In this document: in pieces, positions 9,232 to 20,854 of the stretch
Position numbering within the stretch: position 1 is the stretch's first letter
How the letters are laid out: every line of letters begins with the position of its first letter
From: CAIQPS01 sp964631965
Lineage (GTDB): Bacteria; Actinomycetota; Thermoleophilia; RBG-16-64-13
Assembly: GCA_964631965.1 (NCBI GenBank)
Contig: CAZWAR010000001.1
Coordinates: 25,296-89,295 of the forward strand
Reading direction: 5' to 3'
Length of the DNA stretch: 64,000 bases
Made by a program: the position numbers and the translations under genes
The notes under the pieces: model-generated
Told to the model about the DNA's origin: nothing
Seen by the model: the letters and a program-made list of their open reading frames with translations, nothing else
The model's database searches: none

Positions 9232-10814
9232 TCGTAGGTTGGTTCCAACCGTCCCACGGCTTCCTCCACGCGTGAGACCAACGAACCGTCACGCACCATG
9301 CCGCCCACGGACTCGATGTCCGGCGACTGGGGACGATCGTGCTCCAAGGCGGGCACCGTCGCTCGAATGAAGTCGTGTGCCGCAGCCACCCCGCGTCCGG
9401 CCCGGAGCTTCTCTCGGAATTCGAGCCCCTGAGCGCCGCACAGCAACTCGATGGCCACCACCCGGCGCGTGTTGACGGCTGTCTCCCGGGCCTTGATGGC
9501 CGCGTGGGCCCCCATGCTCACGAAGTCCTCCTTGTTGGCCGAAGTCGGGATGCTGTCCACGCAGGCCGGGTGAGCGAGGATCTTGTTCTCCGACACCAGC
9601 GCGGCGGCCGTCACCTGGGCCATCATGAGCCCGCAGTTGAGACCAGGGTGGCAGGTGAGGAATGGGGGTAGATGGTCGGACGTGCTGGGGTCCATCATGC
9701 ACTCGATGCGGCGCTCGGAAATGTTGCCCAGCTCCGCCAAGGCGATGGCAAGGACGTCCATGCTCTGGGAGATCGGCTGACCGTGGAAGTTGCCCCCCGA
9801 GATGACTCTCTCCTCGTCGGGGAACACCAAGGGATTGTCGGTTGCCGCATTGATCTCGACCTCGAGCACTTTCCTGACAAAGGCGAGAGCATCCTTGGCC
9901 GCACCGTGCACCTGGGGTGTGCAGCGGAGCGAGTAGGCGTCCTGCACCTTGCCGCAGGCCACGTGCGAGGCGAGGATCTCGCTGTGCTCGAGCAGCCGCA
10001 GCAGGTTCCGGGCGGTAGCGGCCTGGCCGGCATGTGGCCGTACCCGATGACTGATGTCGAGATAAGGGGTGTTCGTGCCGCGCAGCGCCTCCACGGCCTG
10101 CGCGGCGGCCACGTCGGCGGACTTGCTGATGTTCTCCGCCTCCCACAGCGTGAGTGCGCCCACCGCCGTCATCATCTGCGTGCCGTTGATGAGAGCCAGG
10201 CCCTCCTTGGCCTCCAGAATCACCGGCTCGATGCCGGCCCGCTGCAGAGCCTCGCCCCCGCTCATCCTCACGCCTTCGTAGAAGGCCTCCCCTTCCCCGA
10301 TGAGCACTGCGGTGAGATGCGCGAGCGGAGCCAGATCCCCACAGGCTCCCACCGAGCCCTTGCTCGGCACCACCGGGACGACGCCCCCGTTCAGCACTTT
10401 CAGGAGGGTCTCGAGGACGGTCAGACGCGCCCCCGAATAGCCTTTGGCGAGCACGTTGGCTCGAAGCAGCATCATCGCCCGGGTCTCGGCCGTACTCAAA
10501 GGGTCGCCCACGCCGCAGCAGTGGCTGAAGATCAGGTTCCGCTGGAGCGCCAGAGCGTCCTCCCGGGCCACCGGCATCTCGGCGAATTTTCCGAAGCCTG
10601 TGGTGACCCCATAGACGACGGCATGTTCGGAGAGAAGGCGCTCGACGAACCCGCGGGCCCTTTCGATCTTGGGGACGGCCTCGGGGGCGAGCACGACCCT
10701 CGTGCCGCCGCGCGCCACCTGGACCACATCCTCTATCGTGAGCGATTCTCCGTCGATGACCACGTCGGCCATGATCACGCTCATACTCTCCAGCAGACTT
10801 CCCGTCCCAGCCAT
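9228..10814 (-). CDS. hutH: Histidine ammonia-lyase with Ala-Cys-Gly in place of the MIO triad
   Basis: Deaminates L-histidine to urocanate, the first step of the hut pathway. Family motifs are present throughout: YGVTTGFGKFAE, LQRNLIFSHCCGVG, KGSVGACGDLAPLAHL, EGLALINGTQMMTA, VQDAYSLRCTPQVHG, NPLVFPDEERVISGGNFHGQP, and AHPACVDSIPTSANKEDFVSMG. The electrophilic MIO cofactor normally forms from Ala-Ser-Gly; here the codons are GCC TGT GGG, giving Ala-Cys-Gly with Cys158 in this numbering. The start is uncertain. The ATG at 10814 has no good Shine-Dalgarno; CTGGAG lies upstream of an internal ATG (10784), GTG (10778) and ATG (10772). Starting at 10772 makes the Cys residue 144, close to Ser143 of Pseudomonas. 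It is the first gene of the hut operon. Confidence 0.95.
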   Translation of the reverse strand: MAGTGSLLESMSVIMADVVIDGESLTIEDVVQVARGGTRVVLAPEAVPKIERARGFVERLLSEHAVVYGVTTGFGKFAEMPVAREDALALQRNLIFSHCCGVGDPLSTAETRAMMLLRANVLAKGYSGARLTVLETLLKVLNGGVVPVVPSKGSVGACGDLAPLAHLTAVLIGEGEAFYEGVRMSGGEALQRAGIEPVILEAKEGLALINGTQMMTAVGALTLWEAENISKSADVAAAQAVEALRGTNTPYLDISHRVRPHAGQAATARNLLRLLEHSEILASHVACGKVQDAYSLRCTPQVHGAAKDALAFVRKVLEVEINAATDNPLVFPDEERVISGGNFHGQPISQSMDVLAIALAELGNISERRIECMMDPSTSDHLPPFLTCHPGLNCGLMMAQVTAAALVSENKILAHPACVDSIPTSANKEDFVSMGAHAAIKARETAVNTRRVVAIELLCGAQGLEFREKLRAGRGVAAAHDFIRATVPALEHDRPQSPDIESVGGMVRDGSLVSRVEEAVGRLEPTYE

Positions 10815-10876
10815 ACTAACGCCGCTAAGCGGAGAAGCATACTCCTCTCACCGACCGACCGCGAATGGCCCAGCGG

Positions 10877-12322
10877 CTACTTGCGCCAGAAGGACCGTGT
10901 GAGCGGGATGAGTATCGCGAAGAGCTCCAGGCGACCGATGACCATCAGGATGAGAAGCACGACTTTGGCGAACCCGTCCATGAAGGCGTAGTTCATGGCC
11001 GCCCCCACAGCTTCAAGCCCCGGACCGATATTGTTGAGGGTGGCGGCCACCGACGTGCCGGCGGTGATGAGATCGACGTTCGACAGTGACACCAGAAGCA
11101 CACCGGCGGCGTAGACCGCCATGTACAAGACGAAATAGCCGAGAACGTTCCGGGTGACCGTGCCGCTGACCACCCGGCCGCCTATCTTGACGGGCAAAAC
11201 CGCTTGGGGGTGCATCTGCCGGGTGAGCTCGTGGCGCATGGTCTTGCCGAGCAGAAGCATGCGGGCGACCTTGATACCTCCCGCTGTGGAGCCGGCTGAG
11301 CCACCCACGAACATCAACAGGACCAGGACTATCTTCGCGAACGAGTTCCAGCGGTTGAAGTCGGCCGTCACGAAGCCTGTGGTGGTCTGGATCGAAGTAA
11401 CCTGGAAGAGGGACTCCCGGAAGGCATGGCCTGCGCTGAAGTGGCTTCCGGCCACGAGCAGGCTGATGGCGACCACCACGATGCTCCCCGCCATGATCGC
11501 CGTGTAGGCCCGAAACTCGGGGTTTTTCAGAAGCCGCCCCGGCTGCCCGCGCACCACCCCGTAGTACAGCGAGAAACTGCCCCCGGCGATGAACATGAAG
11601 ATCACGATGATGAGCTGGAGGGAAAAGCTGGGGAAGGCGGCGATGCTGGTCTCGCGCGTGGAGAAGCCGCCGGTCGCCATGGTCGCGAACGAGTGAGCGA
11701 AGGCGTCGAAGAGATCCATCCCGAACGCCGTCAGCAGAACGACCTCGAGAAGGGTCAGGCCCGTGTAGATGAGCCAGAGGTTCCGCGCCGTATCCCTGAT
11801 TCGGGGCGTCAGCCTTTCCGTCACCGGCCCAGGAGACTCGGCCGAGAAGAGGCGCATAGCCCCAGCACCGAGCGGCCGGAGCACGGCGATGAAGAGCACG
11901 ATGATCCCCATGCCGCCGTACCAGTGGGTGAGCGCTCGCCAGAACATGATCCCATGAGGCTGCGCGTAGTCCACGAGAACGCTCGCCCCCGTGGTCGTAA
12001 AGCCCGACATACTCTCGAACAGCGCGTCCACCGGGCCGAACACGCCGTAGATCATGTAGGGGACGGCGCCGAAGACCATCGCCACGATCCAGCCCAATCC
12101 GACGGATAGGAAGCCCTCCCGATACCCGATCTGCGTTCGCGCCCGCAGCCGCGTGAGGAAGAAGGCGGGGCCGCCGACCGCGAGAGCGATCACGGCGGAG
12201 ATGAGAAGGGCAGAGACATCGGGGTCCCCGTAAAGCGCGGACACCCCAGCCGAGACGAGGATCCCGACGCCGACGACCAGAACGATCGTCCCGAGCAGGT
12301 GTGCTACGAAGCGGAAATTCAT
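10877..12322 (-). CDS. trkH: TrkH-type potassium uptake channel subunit
   Basis: Membrane K+ translocating subunit of the SKT superfamily, 481 residues with about ten membrane segments and four selectivity-loop repeats: SGFTTTGASV (about 110), ATGGFSTRE (about 220), QTTTGFVTADF (about 315) and TLNNIGPGLEAVG near the C-terminus. The conserved loop glycines are intact. Such channels are gated by a cytoplasmic RCK protein; the adjacent trkA overlaps its start by four bases, so the two form a coupled pair. The C-terminus (GRLELFAILIPLTRSFWRK) is typical of TrkH. The hutH start lies 62 bp further along the same strand, too short a gap to show whether transcription reads through. Confidence 0.95.
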   Translation of the reverse strand: MNFRFVAHLLGTIVLVVGVGILVSAGVSALYGDPDVSALLISAVIALAVGGPAFFLTRLRARTQIGYREGFLSVGLGWIVAMVFGAVPYMIYGVFGPVDALFESMSGFTTTGASVLVDYAQPHGIMFWRALTHWYGGMGIIVLFIAVLRPLGAGAMRLFSAESPGPVTERLTPRIRDTARNLWLIYTGLTLLEVVLLTAFGMDLFDAFAHSFATMATGGFSTRETSIAAFPSFSLQLIIVIFMFIAGGSFSLYYGVVRGQPGRLLKNPEFRAYTAIMAGSIVVVAISLLVAGSHFSAGHAFRESLFQVTSIQTTTGFVTADFNRWNSFAKIVLVLLMFVGGSAGSTAGGIKVARMLLLGKTMRHELTRQMHPQAVLPVKIGGRVVSGTVTRNVLGYFVLYMAVYAAGVLLVSLSNVDLITAGTSVAATLNNIGPGLEAVGAAMNYAFMDGFAKVVLLILMVIGRLELFAILIPLTRSFWRK

Positions 12323-13686
12323 GCCTCTCTGGGGCGCAATCCCCTGCGGCGAGGAGTGAAGAGTTTCTCCACCTGCCCGATGGCGTCGGTGGCCGCGAAC
12401 ACGATGGCGATATCTCCGGGGGCCGGTACCGTATCACCGCGAGCGACCTCCACCCCCGAGGGCCGCTTGAGAGCCCCGAGGATGGCGCCGGCCGGGAAGC
12501 GGGTCTCCCGCAGCGGGACTCCGACGATGGGGCAGTTATCCGGGATGGATATCTCGAGCACCTCCCCCGCCGATTTGTCCAGCAGGGCAGCGCTGACCAC
12601 CTTGCCGGCCCGCACGAGGCGCAACACCGCGGACGCGGTCAGCCGTCGCGGGCTGATGGCCACATCCACCCCGGCTGCCTCGACTATCTCCGAGAACTGA
12701 GCCCTCTCCACAACCGCGATGGTCCGGTCGGCCCCCAGCCGCTTCGCTTGGAGCGAGGCAAGGATGTTGAGGCGGTCGTCCCCGGTGGCGGCGATAAACA
12801 GGTCGGTCTCCCCCACCCCTTCAGCCACGAGCACATCCTGTTTGATGCCCTCATCGTGTAGCACCAGAGCCTTGCCGAGTTCCGAGGCGGCGACGAAGGC
12901 CCTCTCGGGATCCTTCTCGAAGACGGTGAGGCGGATTCCCCGCGACTCCAACTCCCGGGCGATGAGGAGGCCCAGGTTCCCGCATCCCAGCAGCATGGCC
13001 TTCTTCACCACCCTCGTCTTGAGACAGAGCATTCCGGCCGCCTCTCTCACCGCGTGCGGTTGCCCTGCGAGGAAGACCCGGTCCCCCGGTTCGAGCACCG
13101 TCGAGCCGCGCGGGATGACGATGGTGTCGCCGCTCAGCACACCCGTCACCAGCGCCTGCCGCGGAAGCTGCATCTCGGCTATCGGCTTGCCGGCACTGGG
13201 GCTCTCGGGGGCGATTTTCACCTCGATCATAGTGGCCTGGCCGCCCGCGAAGACCTCCACTTCGAGGGCACCGGGAGCATCGGCGAGCTTCCCCACTTCC
13301 TCGGCCACTGCAGCCTCGGGTTGGATCACGTAGTCGATACCGGTGAACTCCGCTGAGACCTCCGCAGTGGAATCGAGGTAGTCGGTGTTCCTGATCCTCG
13401 CCACGGTCAGGGGGACACCCACCCGCTTCCCGGCCATGCAGGCGATCATGTTCACCTCATCCGAGTCGGTGACCGCAATGAGCATGTCGGCCTCGTCGAC
13501 ACCCGCCTCCAGAAGCACCCGCTTGCTCGCCCCGTTCCCGGGGATGGTGAGGGCGTCTATCCCTTCGGCTGCTTCCGCAAGACGAGTCTGATCGCGGTCG
13601 ATGAGGGCCACCTTCTGCCCTTCCTGCGCTAGGAACTCCGCGATATGAAGGCCGACTTCACCTGCGCCCACGATAAGGAAGTACAC
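12319..13686 (-). CDS. trkA: Trk system potassium regulatory protein TrkA
   Basis: Cytoplasmic NAD(H)/nucleotide-binding gating protein for the Trk channel. It has the full tandem layout: RCK_N (VGAGEVGLHIAEFLAQEG at the start), RCK_C (about 145-225), a second RCK_N (MLLGCGNLGLLIARELESRG, about 230-345) and a second RCK_C (about 370-450). At 455 residues it is a normal two-unit TrkA, unlike the single-unit protein encoded just upstream. Its stop overlaps the trkH ATG by four bases, and it lies 13 bp after the KtrA-like gene. Confidence 0.95.
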   Translation of the reverse strand: MYFLIVGAGEVGLHIAEFLAQEGQKVALIDRDQTRLAEAAEGIDALTIPGNGASKRVLLEAGVDEADMLIAVTDSDEVNMIACMAGKRVGVPLTVARIRNTDYLDSTAEVSAEFTGIDYVIQPEAAVAEEVGKLADAPGALEVEVFAGGQATMIEVKIAPESPSAGKPIAEMQLPRQALVTGVLSGDTIVIPRGSTVLEPGDRVFLAGQPHAVREAAGMLCLKTRVVKKAMLLGCGNLGLLIARELESRGIRLTVFEKDPERAFVAASELGKALVLHDEGIKQDVLVAEGVGETDLFIAATGDDRLNILASLQAKRLGADRTIAVVERAQFSEIVEAAGVDVAISPRRLTASAVLRLVRAGKVVSAALLDKSAGEVLEISIPDNCPIVGVPLRETRFPAGAILGALKRPSGVEVARGDTVPAPGDIAIVFAATDAIGQVEKLFTPRRRGLRPREA

Positions 13687-13699
13687 GGACCGGACCTCC

Positions 13700-14359
13700 T
13701 CACATATCCCTCAGCCGGCTGAGGTCCCTCTCTCTGCCGATAACCACCAGCACCTGTCCCGACTTGATGCGGAAATCGGGGCTGGGCAGGAACACCGTAT
13801 CTCTCTCGTCTGCACCGCGCACGGCAATGACGAACACATTGAAGCGTGCCCTCAGGTTCAGTTCGCTCAGCGTGGATCCGGTGATCACCTCGGGAGCCTT
13901 GGTCTCGATCACCTGGTAGTCCCCGCCAAGGGGCACGAAGTCCAAGAGGTTCGGATTCCGCACTCGAGCGGCCAGCCGGCGAGCGGTCTCCCGCTCGGGG
14001 AAGATGAGCTCGTCGGCTCCCAACTGTCGAAGCACGGTGGCGTGATCGTCGCTCAGGGCTTTCACTCGCACCACCGGAACGTTGAGCCTCTTCAGGTAGA
14101 GCGTGCAGAGTATGCTGCCTTCCAAGTTCTCACCCATGCTGACGATCGCCTCGTCGATGTCCTCCGGGATGACGGAGGCGAGCGCGCTTTCGTCCCGGAT
14201 GTCCAGAGCCACGGCCCTGTGCACCTTGTCGCTGATCTCGTCCACGAGCTCCTGGTTCCGGTCCACAACCAACACCTCGCAGTGGCGAGCCAGGGTGAGG
14301 GCGAGTTCGCGACCGAAGTGGCCCAAGCCGATGACGCACACCTGCTTCTTCCTGCTCAT
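13700..14359 (-). CDS. KtrA-like (single RCK unit) potassium channel regulator
   Basis: 219 residues with one RCK_N domain (CVIGLGHFGRELALTLARH at 7-25, VVDRNQELVDEISD, then SMGENLEGSILCTLYLKRLN) and one RCK_C domain from about 145. This is the KtrA/KtrC layout rather than the duplicated TrkA layout. It would gate the KtrB-like channel encoded immediately upstream, with which it shares a four-base ATGA overlap (14356-14359). KtrA proteins bind ATP/ADP in the RCK_N domain, and in several bacteria the RCK_C domain binds c-di-AMP; whether that holds here cannot be read from the sequence. Confidence 0.92.
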   Translation of the reverse strand: MSRKKQVCVIGLGHFGRELALTLARHCEVLVVDRNQELVDEISDKVHRAVALDIRDESALASVIPEDIDEAIVSMGENLEGSILCTLYLKRLNVPVVRVKALSDDHATVLRQLGADELIFPERETARRLAARVRNPNLLDFVPLGGDYQVIETKAPEVITGSTLSELNLRARFNVFVIAVRGADERDTVFLPSPDFRIKSGQVLVVIGRERDLSRLRDM

Positions 14360-15732
14360 CCGATCAGCACCTTTCCTTCTGGGAACGTCACGTTGGGCGC
14401 CCGATGGTATACCACCAGCGTGGCCAGCGTCAGAGGGCCGAGACGCCCCACGTACATCGTCGCCGTGATCCAGAACTTGCCGGCCGTACTGAGAAAAGGC
14501 GTCAGGTCAGCGGAGAGACCCACCGTCCCGAAAGCGGAGACCTGCTCGAAGAGCAGGTGCTGCAACTGAATGCCGGGGACGTGTTCTTCCGTCCGGCTGA
14601 GCACCAGCAGACCCAGTACGATCCATCCTACCGCGAGAGACAGCAAGAGAGCCGCCGTCCGGGTGGTCTCGGGGCTGAGCCGCCTGTGCATCAGCCGGGC
14701 CTGCTGGTCGCCACGAAGATACGAGCGCAGGCGGGCCAGTAGGATGGCCACAGTCGTCGTCTTGATCCCGCCGGCGCAGGAAGCAGGGGATCCGCCGATG
14801 AACATGAGCGCGCTGAGGATGAGAAGCGACCCGACAGGTAAGGCGGCGATGCCGATGGTGTTGAATCCGCAGGTGCGAGCTGAGACCGATTGGAAGAACG
14901 ACGCCTCGACGCGCTGGCCCCAACTCGCCTCGTCGCCGGTGAGGCCGAACAGGAGCATCGCTCCCGCTCCCAACACGATGAGGGCCACGCTCACCCAGAG
15001 CACCACGGTGGTGTGAAGGCTGAAGCGCCGAGCCCGGTCACCCCTCTCCCGGTGCAACAGTCTCTTGCCCTCTGCGAACAATTCGTGCAGGACAATGAAA
15101 CCCAGCCCTCCAACGAAGATGAGGATCATGATGAAGGCGAGAAACGCGTGGTTGCCCCGCACGTCCACGAGGTTGTCCGGATAGATGGAGAAGCCGGCAT
15201 TGCAGAACGCGGAAATGGAGTGGAAGAGCGCATGCCAGGCGGCGGAGGCTGTTCCGGAGCTGGGCAGAAGGGCAAGAAACAGGGCCAATACGCCGGCGGT
15301 TTCGATGCCAAACGTGATCGTGAGGATCTGGAGGAAGCGCCGTCGGAAATCCCGGGCTCTGTCCTCCTGGAAGAGGCTCTCGTGGAGGGCGGCCTGGGTT
15401 CGCAGAGACATGCGCCGCCGGAGAAACGTGAAGGCGACGGCCGCGTAGGTCATGACCCCGAGGCCCCCGATCTGGATCAGCACGAGTATGACGATCTGCC
15501 CGAAGAGAGTGTAGTCGGTCGCCGTGTTCACCGTCACGAGTCCGGTGACACATACGGCCGACGTGGAGGTGAAGAGGGCGTCGACGTAGCCCACGGCACC
15601 GGGATGATGGGCCATAGGGGAGACGAGCAACAGCGAACCGATGAGGATGACCGCCGCGAAGCCGAGTGCGGGTATCGCCTGCGGCACACGCGCCGCAGCG
15701 AGGACGCGAGCTATGCGGTCGGGAGCTTTCAC
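14356..15732 (-). CDS. KtrB-like potassium uptake channel subunit
   Basis: A second SKT-superfamily K+ channel, 458 residues. Its four filter loops differ from those of the nearby TrkH: STSAVCVTGLVTVNT (about 55), SISAFCNAGFSIY (about 170), SARTCGFNTIGIA (about 280) and SAFGTVGLSADLT (about 395). The loop glycines are all kept. It is coupled by ATGA overlap to the KtrA-like regulator, making a KtrAB-type pair next to a TrkAH pair. The KimA-like permease gene ends 15 bp upstream, so all five genes look like one transcription unit. Confidence 0.93.
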   Translation of the reverse strand: MKAPDRIARVLAAARVPQAIPALGFAAVILIGSLLLVSPMAHHPGAVGYVDALFTSTSAVCVTGLVTVNTATDYTLFGQIVILVLIQIGGLGVMTYAAVAFTFLRRRMSLRTQAALHESLFQEDRARDFRRRFLQILTITFGIETAGVLALFLALLPSSGTASAAWHALFHSISAFCNAGFSIYPDNLVDVRGNHAFLAFIMILIFVGGLGFIVLHELFAEGKRLLHRERGDRARRFSLHTTVVLWVSVALIVLGAGAMLLFGLTGDEASWGQRVEASFFQSVSARTCGFNTIGIAALPVGSLLILSALMFIGGSPASCAGGIKTTTVAILLARLRSYLRGDQQARLMHRRLSPETTRTAALLLSLAVGWIVLGLLVLSRTEEHVPGIQLQHLLFEQVSAFGTVGLSADLTPFLSTAGKFWITATMYVGRLGPLTLATLVVYHRAPNVTFPEGKVLIG

Positions 15733-15747
15733 CGCCTCACGGTAGCA

Positions 15748-17724
15748 TTAGTCGCGCCGCTCGGTGCGCGGTGGCGTCCCTCCAGACTCGGGTGTCTCGC
15801 CCGGCCCTGGCGTACCCGCCTGCGGGCCTTCGGGCTCAGGCTTCTCGGTTTCTGCCGTCGAAAGGTCGTCGACGCCGGCCGAGATGTGGAACGGGATGCT
15901 GATGACCACCACCCACGGCACCCCGAGAAGAGCTCCCTTGAGGCGCAGAGCGTTCTGGTTGTGCAGGAAGTTCTCCCACCAGTGCTCCACCACGAACTCG
16001 GGGATGATGACCGTCACCGTGTGATCCGGTCCGGGTCGCAGCGACTTGACGTACTCGACGGCCGGCCTGACGAACTCCCTGTATGGGGAGTCGACGACCA
16101 CGAGCGGCACGGTGATCCCCATCTCCTGCCAGGTGCGCTGGAGTTCGAGCACCTGCTCCGGATCGCTGGCGATGGTGGTGGCATGAAAATCGTCGGGTGA
16201 GAGACCGCGGCCCAGGGAGAGGGAGCGAGCCGTCAGTTCATTGACTCGCGACACGAAGAGGACCACGGTCGTTCTTGGCTTGGAGATGGCCACCCGACCG
16301 AGACGCTCCAGTTGCTCTTCGTTCTGTGGCTCGAGGAACGTGGCTACGCGGTTGTAGTGGCGTCGGACCGTGTAGAAGACGGCGATGATCAGGACCACGG
16401 CGATGAGTACCAGGTACGCACCGCCCCGAAACTTGGTGGTCAGGACGATCACGGTGACGACCCCGGTGAGAACCGCGCCCACTGTGTTCATAATCGCCCG
16501 GCGCTGCCAACCCCTGGTCCGCAAACGACGCCACCGTATGACCATGCCGGTTTGAGACAGCGTGAAAGCCGTGAACACTCCCACCGCGTACAGCGGGATG
16601 AGCCGGTTGACCTCTGCCCCGAAGGCCACCAGCACGGTTATGGCTGCGATCATCAGCACGATGATGCCGTTGGAGAACACGAGCTTGTCGCCTCGGTTCA
16701 TGAACTGGCGGGGCATGAGACCGTCCCGAGCCAGCACCGACGCGAGCCGCGGAAGGCCGGCAAAGCTTGTATTGGCGGCCAGCACCAGGATGGCCATGGT
16801 GGCGATCTGAAGGGCGTAGTAGAAGAAACCCCCGCCGTAGACCAGATGTCCCAGGTCGCCCAGCACGGTCTTGTCGGCTGTGGGGAGTATGTGGGTCAAC
16901 TGAGTGAGCCCCGTCACCCCCAGCATGAGGAAACCAAGTATCGCGGCCATCATGCCGAGGGTCAGGGAGGCGTTGCGGCTCTCCGGAGGTTTGAAAGCCG
17001 GAACGGCGTTGGATATGGCCTCGGTGCCCGTCATGGCCGAGCAACCGCCGGCGAAGGCCCTCAGCACCACGAACAGGAACGCCGCGCCCTCGATCGTGCG
17101 GACGCCGGCGGGGGGCGGCAACGGATGCAGACTCCCTGTGGCCAACCGGATCAAGCCGACTACCACGAGCCCACCGCACAACAGAACGAACGTGTAGGTG
17201 GGCACGGCGAAGAACCGCGCAGATTCGCTCACGCCGCGAAGGTTGGCGAGCGCGATGACCACGATCACTCCTACGCACAGGTAGATCCGGTAGGAAGTCA
17301 GGGAGGGAAAAGCCGTGATGATGGCGGCGATGCCCGAAGCCACACTCACTGCGACCGTCATCACGTAGTCGACGATGAGAGAAGCCGCTGCTATCAGCCC
17401 TGGAGCCAACCCCAGATTCTCGCGACTCACCAAGTACGAGCCGCCGCCGCTGGGGTAGGCATGGATGGTCTGCTGGTAGGAGAGGGCGACCACGACCAGC
17501 AGCACGACCACCGCGACACCTATGGGGAACGATACACTCACGGCCGCCGCCCCCGCGACCACGAGGGCCACGAGGATCTCCTCCGTTGCGTACGCCGTGG
17601 AGGAGATCGCGTCCGACGCGAAGACGGGCAAGGCGAACTTCTTGGGAAGCCGCTCCTGCATCTCCTCGGCCGTGGCGATAGGACGCCCCAGCAGGATACG
17701 CTTGATGGTCGAACCGGCGCTCAC
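15748..17724 (-). CDS. APC-superfamily permease, KimA-like potassium importer
   Basis: 658 residues: twelve predicted membrane segments over about 1-450, then a cytoplasmic domain of about 170 residues. The start (LPKKFALPVFASDAISSTAYATEEIL) and the YPSGGGSYLVSRENLG motif resemble KimA (YdaO), the c-di-AMP-controlled high-affinity K+/H+ symporter of Bacillus subtilis. A generic amino-acid permease is the alternative, but four K+-uptake genes directly downstream favour potassium. The cytoplasmic part (VVLFVSRVNELTARSLSLGR onward) looks universal-stress-protein-like, as in KimA. The last 40 residues are Glu/Pro/Gly rich. GTG start, preceded by GGAGGGG. Confidence 0.85.
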   Translation of the reverse strand: MSAGSTIKRILLGRPIATAEEMQERLPKKFALPVFASDAISSTAYATEEILVALVVAGAAAVSVSFPIGVAVVVLLVVVALSYQQTIHAYPSGGGSYLVSRENLGLAPGLIAAASLIVDYVMTVAVSVASGIAAIITAFPSLTSYRIYLCVGVIVVIALANLRGVSESARFFAVPTYTFVLLCGGLVVVGLIRLATGSLHPLPPPAGVRTIEGAAFLFVVLRAFAGGCSAMTGTEAISNAVPAFKPPESRNASLTLGMMAAILGFLMLGVTGLTQLTHILPTADKTVLGDLGHLVYGGGFFYYALQIATMAILVLAANTSFAGLPRLASVLARDGLMPRQFMNRGDKLVFSNGIIVLMIAAITVLVAFGAEVNRLIPLYAVGVFTAFTLSQTGMVIRWRRLRTRGWQRRAIMNTVGAVLTGVVTVIVLTTKFRGGAYLVLIAVVLIIAVFYTVRRHYNRVATFLEPQNEEQLERLGRVAISKPRTTVVLFVSRVNELTARSLSLGRGLSPDDFHATTIASDPEQVLELQRTWQEMGITVPLVVVDSPYREFVRPAVEYVKSLRPGPDHTVTVIIPEFVVEHWWENFLHNQNALRLKGALLGVPWVVVISIPFHISAGVDDLSTAETEKPEPEGPQAGTPGPGETPESGGTPPRTERRD

Positions 17725-17837
17725 ACCCCTCCTTCAAGACGGATACTGCGCGGCCGCCCGGCTTGGGACCGCTGAACGACAGGCAACATTGTTCTCCGTA
17801 CCCAGATTGGGGTCAAGAGCCAAACGTACAGAGAGAA

Positions 17838-17909
17838 GCCGCCCACCGCACTTTCGTGCGGCGGGCGGCGATTGCACTGTCAGCTGCGCGGCGCCCTTCG
17901 GGGCCGCGC
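17838..17909 (-). terminator. Double hairpin terminator downstream of hppA
   Basis: Two hairpins lie between the hppA stop and the KimA-like gene. Reading the minus strand, the first is a G+C stem with a CCC/GGG inner part (17886-17909). The second is a 14-bp stem with one mismatch and a four-base loop (17838-17869), followed by the T-rich tract TTCTCTCT. The second looks like a real intrinsic terminator and separates hppA from the potassium operon. Confidence 0.7.
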
Positions 17910-17937
17910 CTTTCTACATCGTCGCATCTACCGTGCT

Positions 17938-20436
<2,499 letters not shown>

Positions 20437-20533
20437 CCAGCAATGCCTCCTCTCGTACAGGTCTCCTGACGGGTCGGGCGCTCGTGAGCGGCCGCCTGCA
20501 AAGCCCCCCCTCGCGGGCTTGACCCAATCGGTC

Positions 20534-20563
20534 ACTCTACCGAAATTGCTGCACTTTAGTCAA
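20534..20563 (-). promoter_or_regulatory. Sigma70-type promoter of hppA
   Basis: On the minus strand, TTGACT (20563-20558), an 18-base spacer and TAGAGT (20539-20534). Transcription would start near 20526, giving a leader of about 90 bases before the ATG at 20436. This rules out the in-frame ATG at 20535, which lies inside the -10 element. Confidence 0.65.
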
Positions 20564-20854
20564 GGAAACAAAGGCCGACAGAGGCGGGATGATTCACCCG
20601 GCAAGCGGGCTCGGAAAGCGAGCAGCGGCTGCTCTGCGGACCGGCGGCTCCCCCGAGCACCGAGTGCCGTGAGCGCTGGTGCCCCTAAGGAAGGCGGTCT
20701 GCGCGGTCCAGCGCATCACCGACAGACGAGCAGGGACCCGGGGGCGAGCACAGCGGGGCCGGTTCTGCTAGGCTAGGTTGGATTCACCGGTAATTCGAGA
20801 TAACGGGACCTGCGAAAGGCGCGCTGTCTCAGCCGAGCGGAAAGGATGGATCGA
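20564..20854. other. Intergenic region between hppA promoter and rubredoxin gene
   Basis: About 290 bp upstream of two divergent genes. No recognisable ORF or RNA is present. The right part (20770-20830) should hold the rubredoxin promoter, but no clear -35/-10 pair could be assigned. Confidence 0.35.

Noticed and set aside
17725..17837. c-di-AMP (ydaO-type) riboswitch before the KimA-like gene
   Set aside because: The leader is short and filled by the hppA terminator; no ydaO-like conserved blocks could be found.
20437..20535. Upstream in-frame ATG as start of hppA
   Set aside because: It overlaps the predicted -10 element, whereas the ATG at 20436 has GAGGAGG and leads straight into the signal-like segment.
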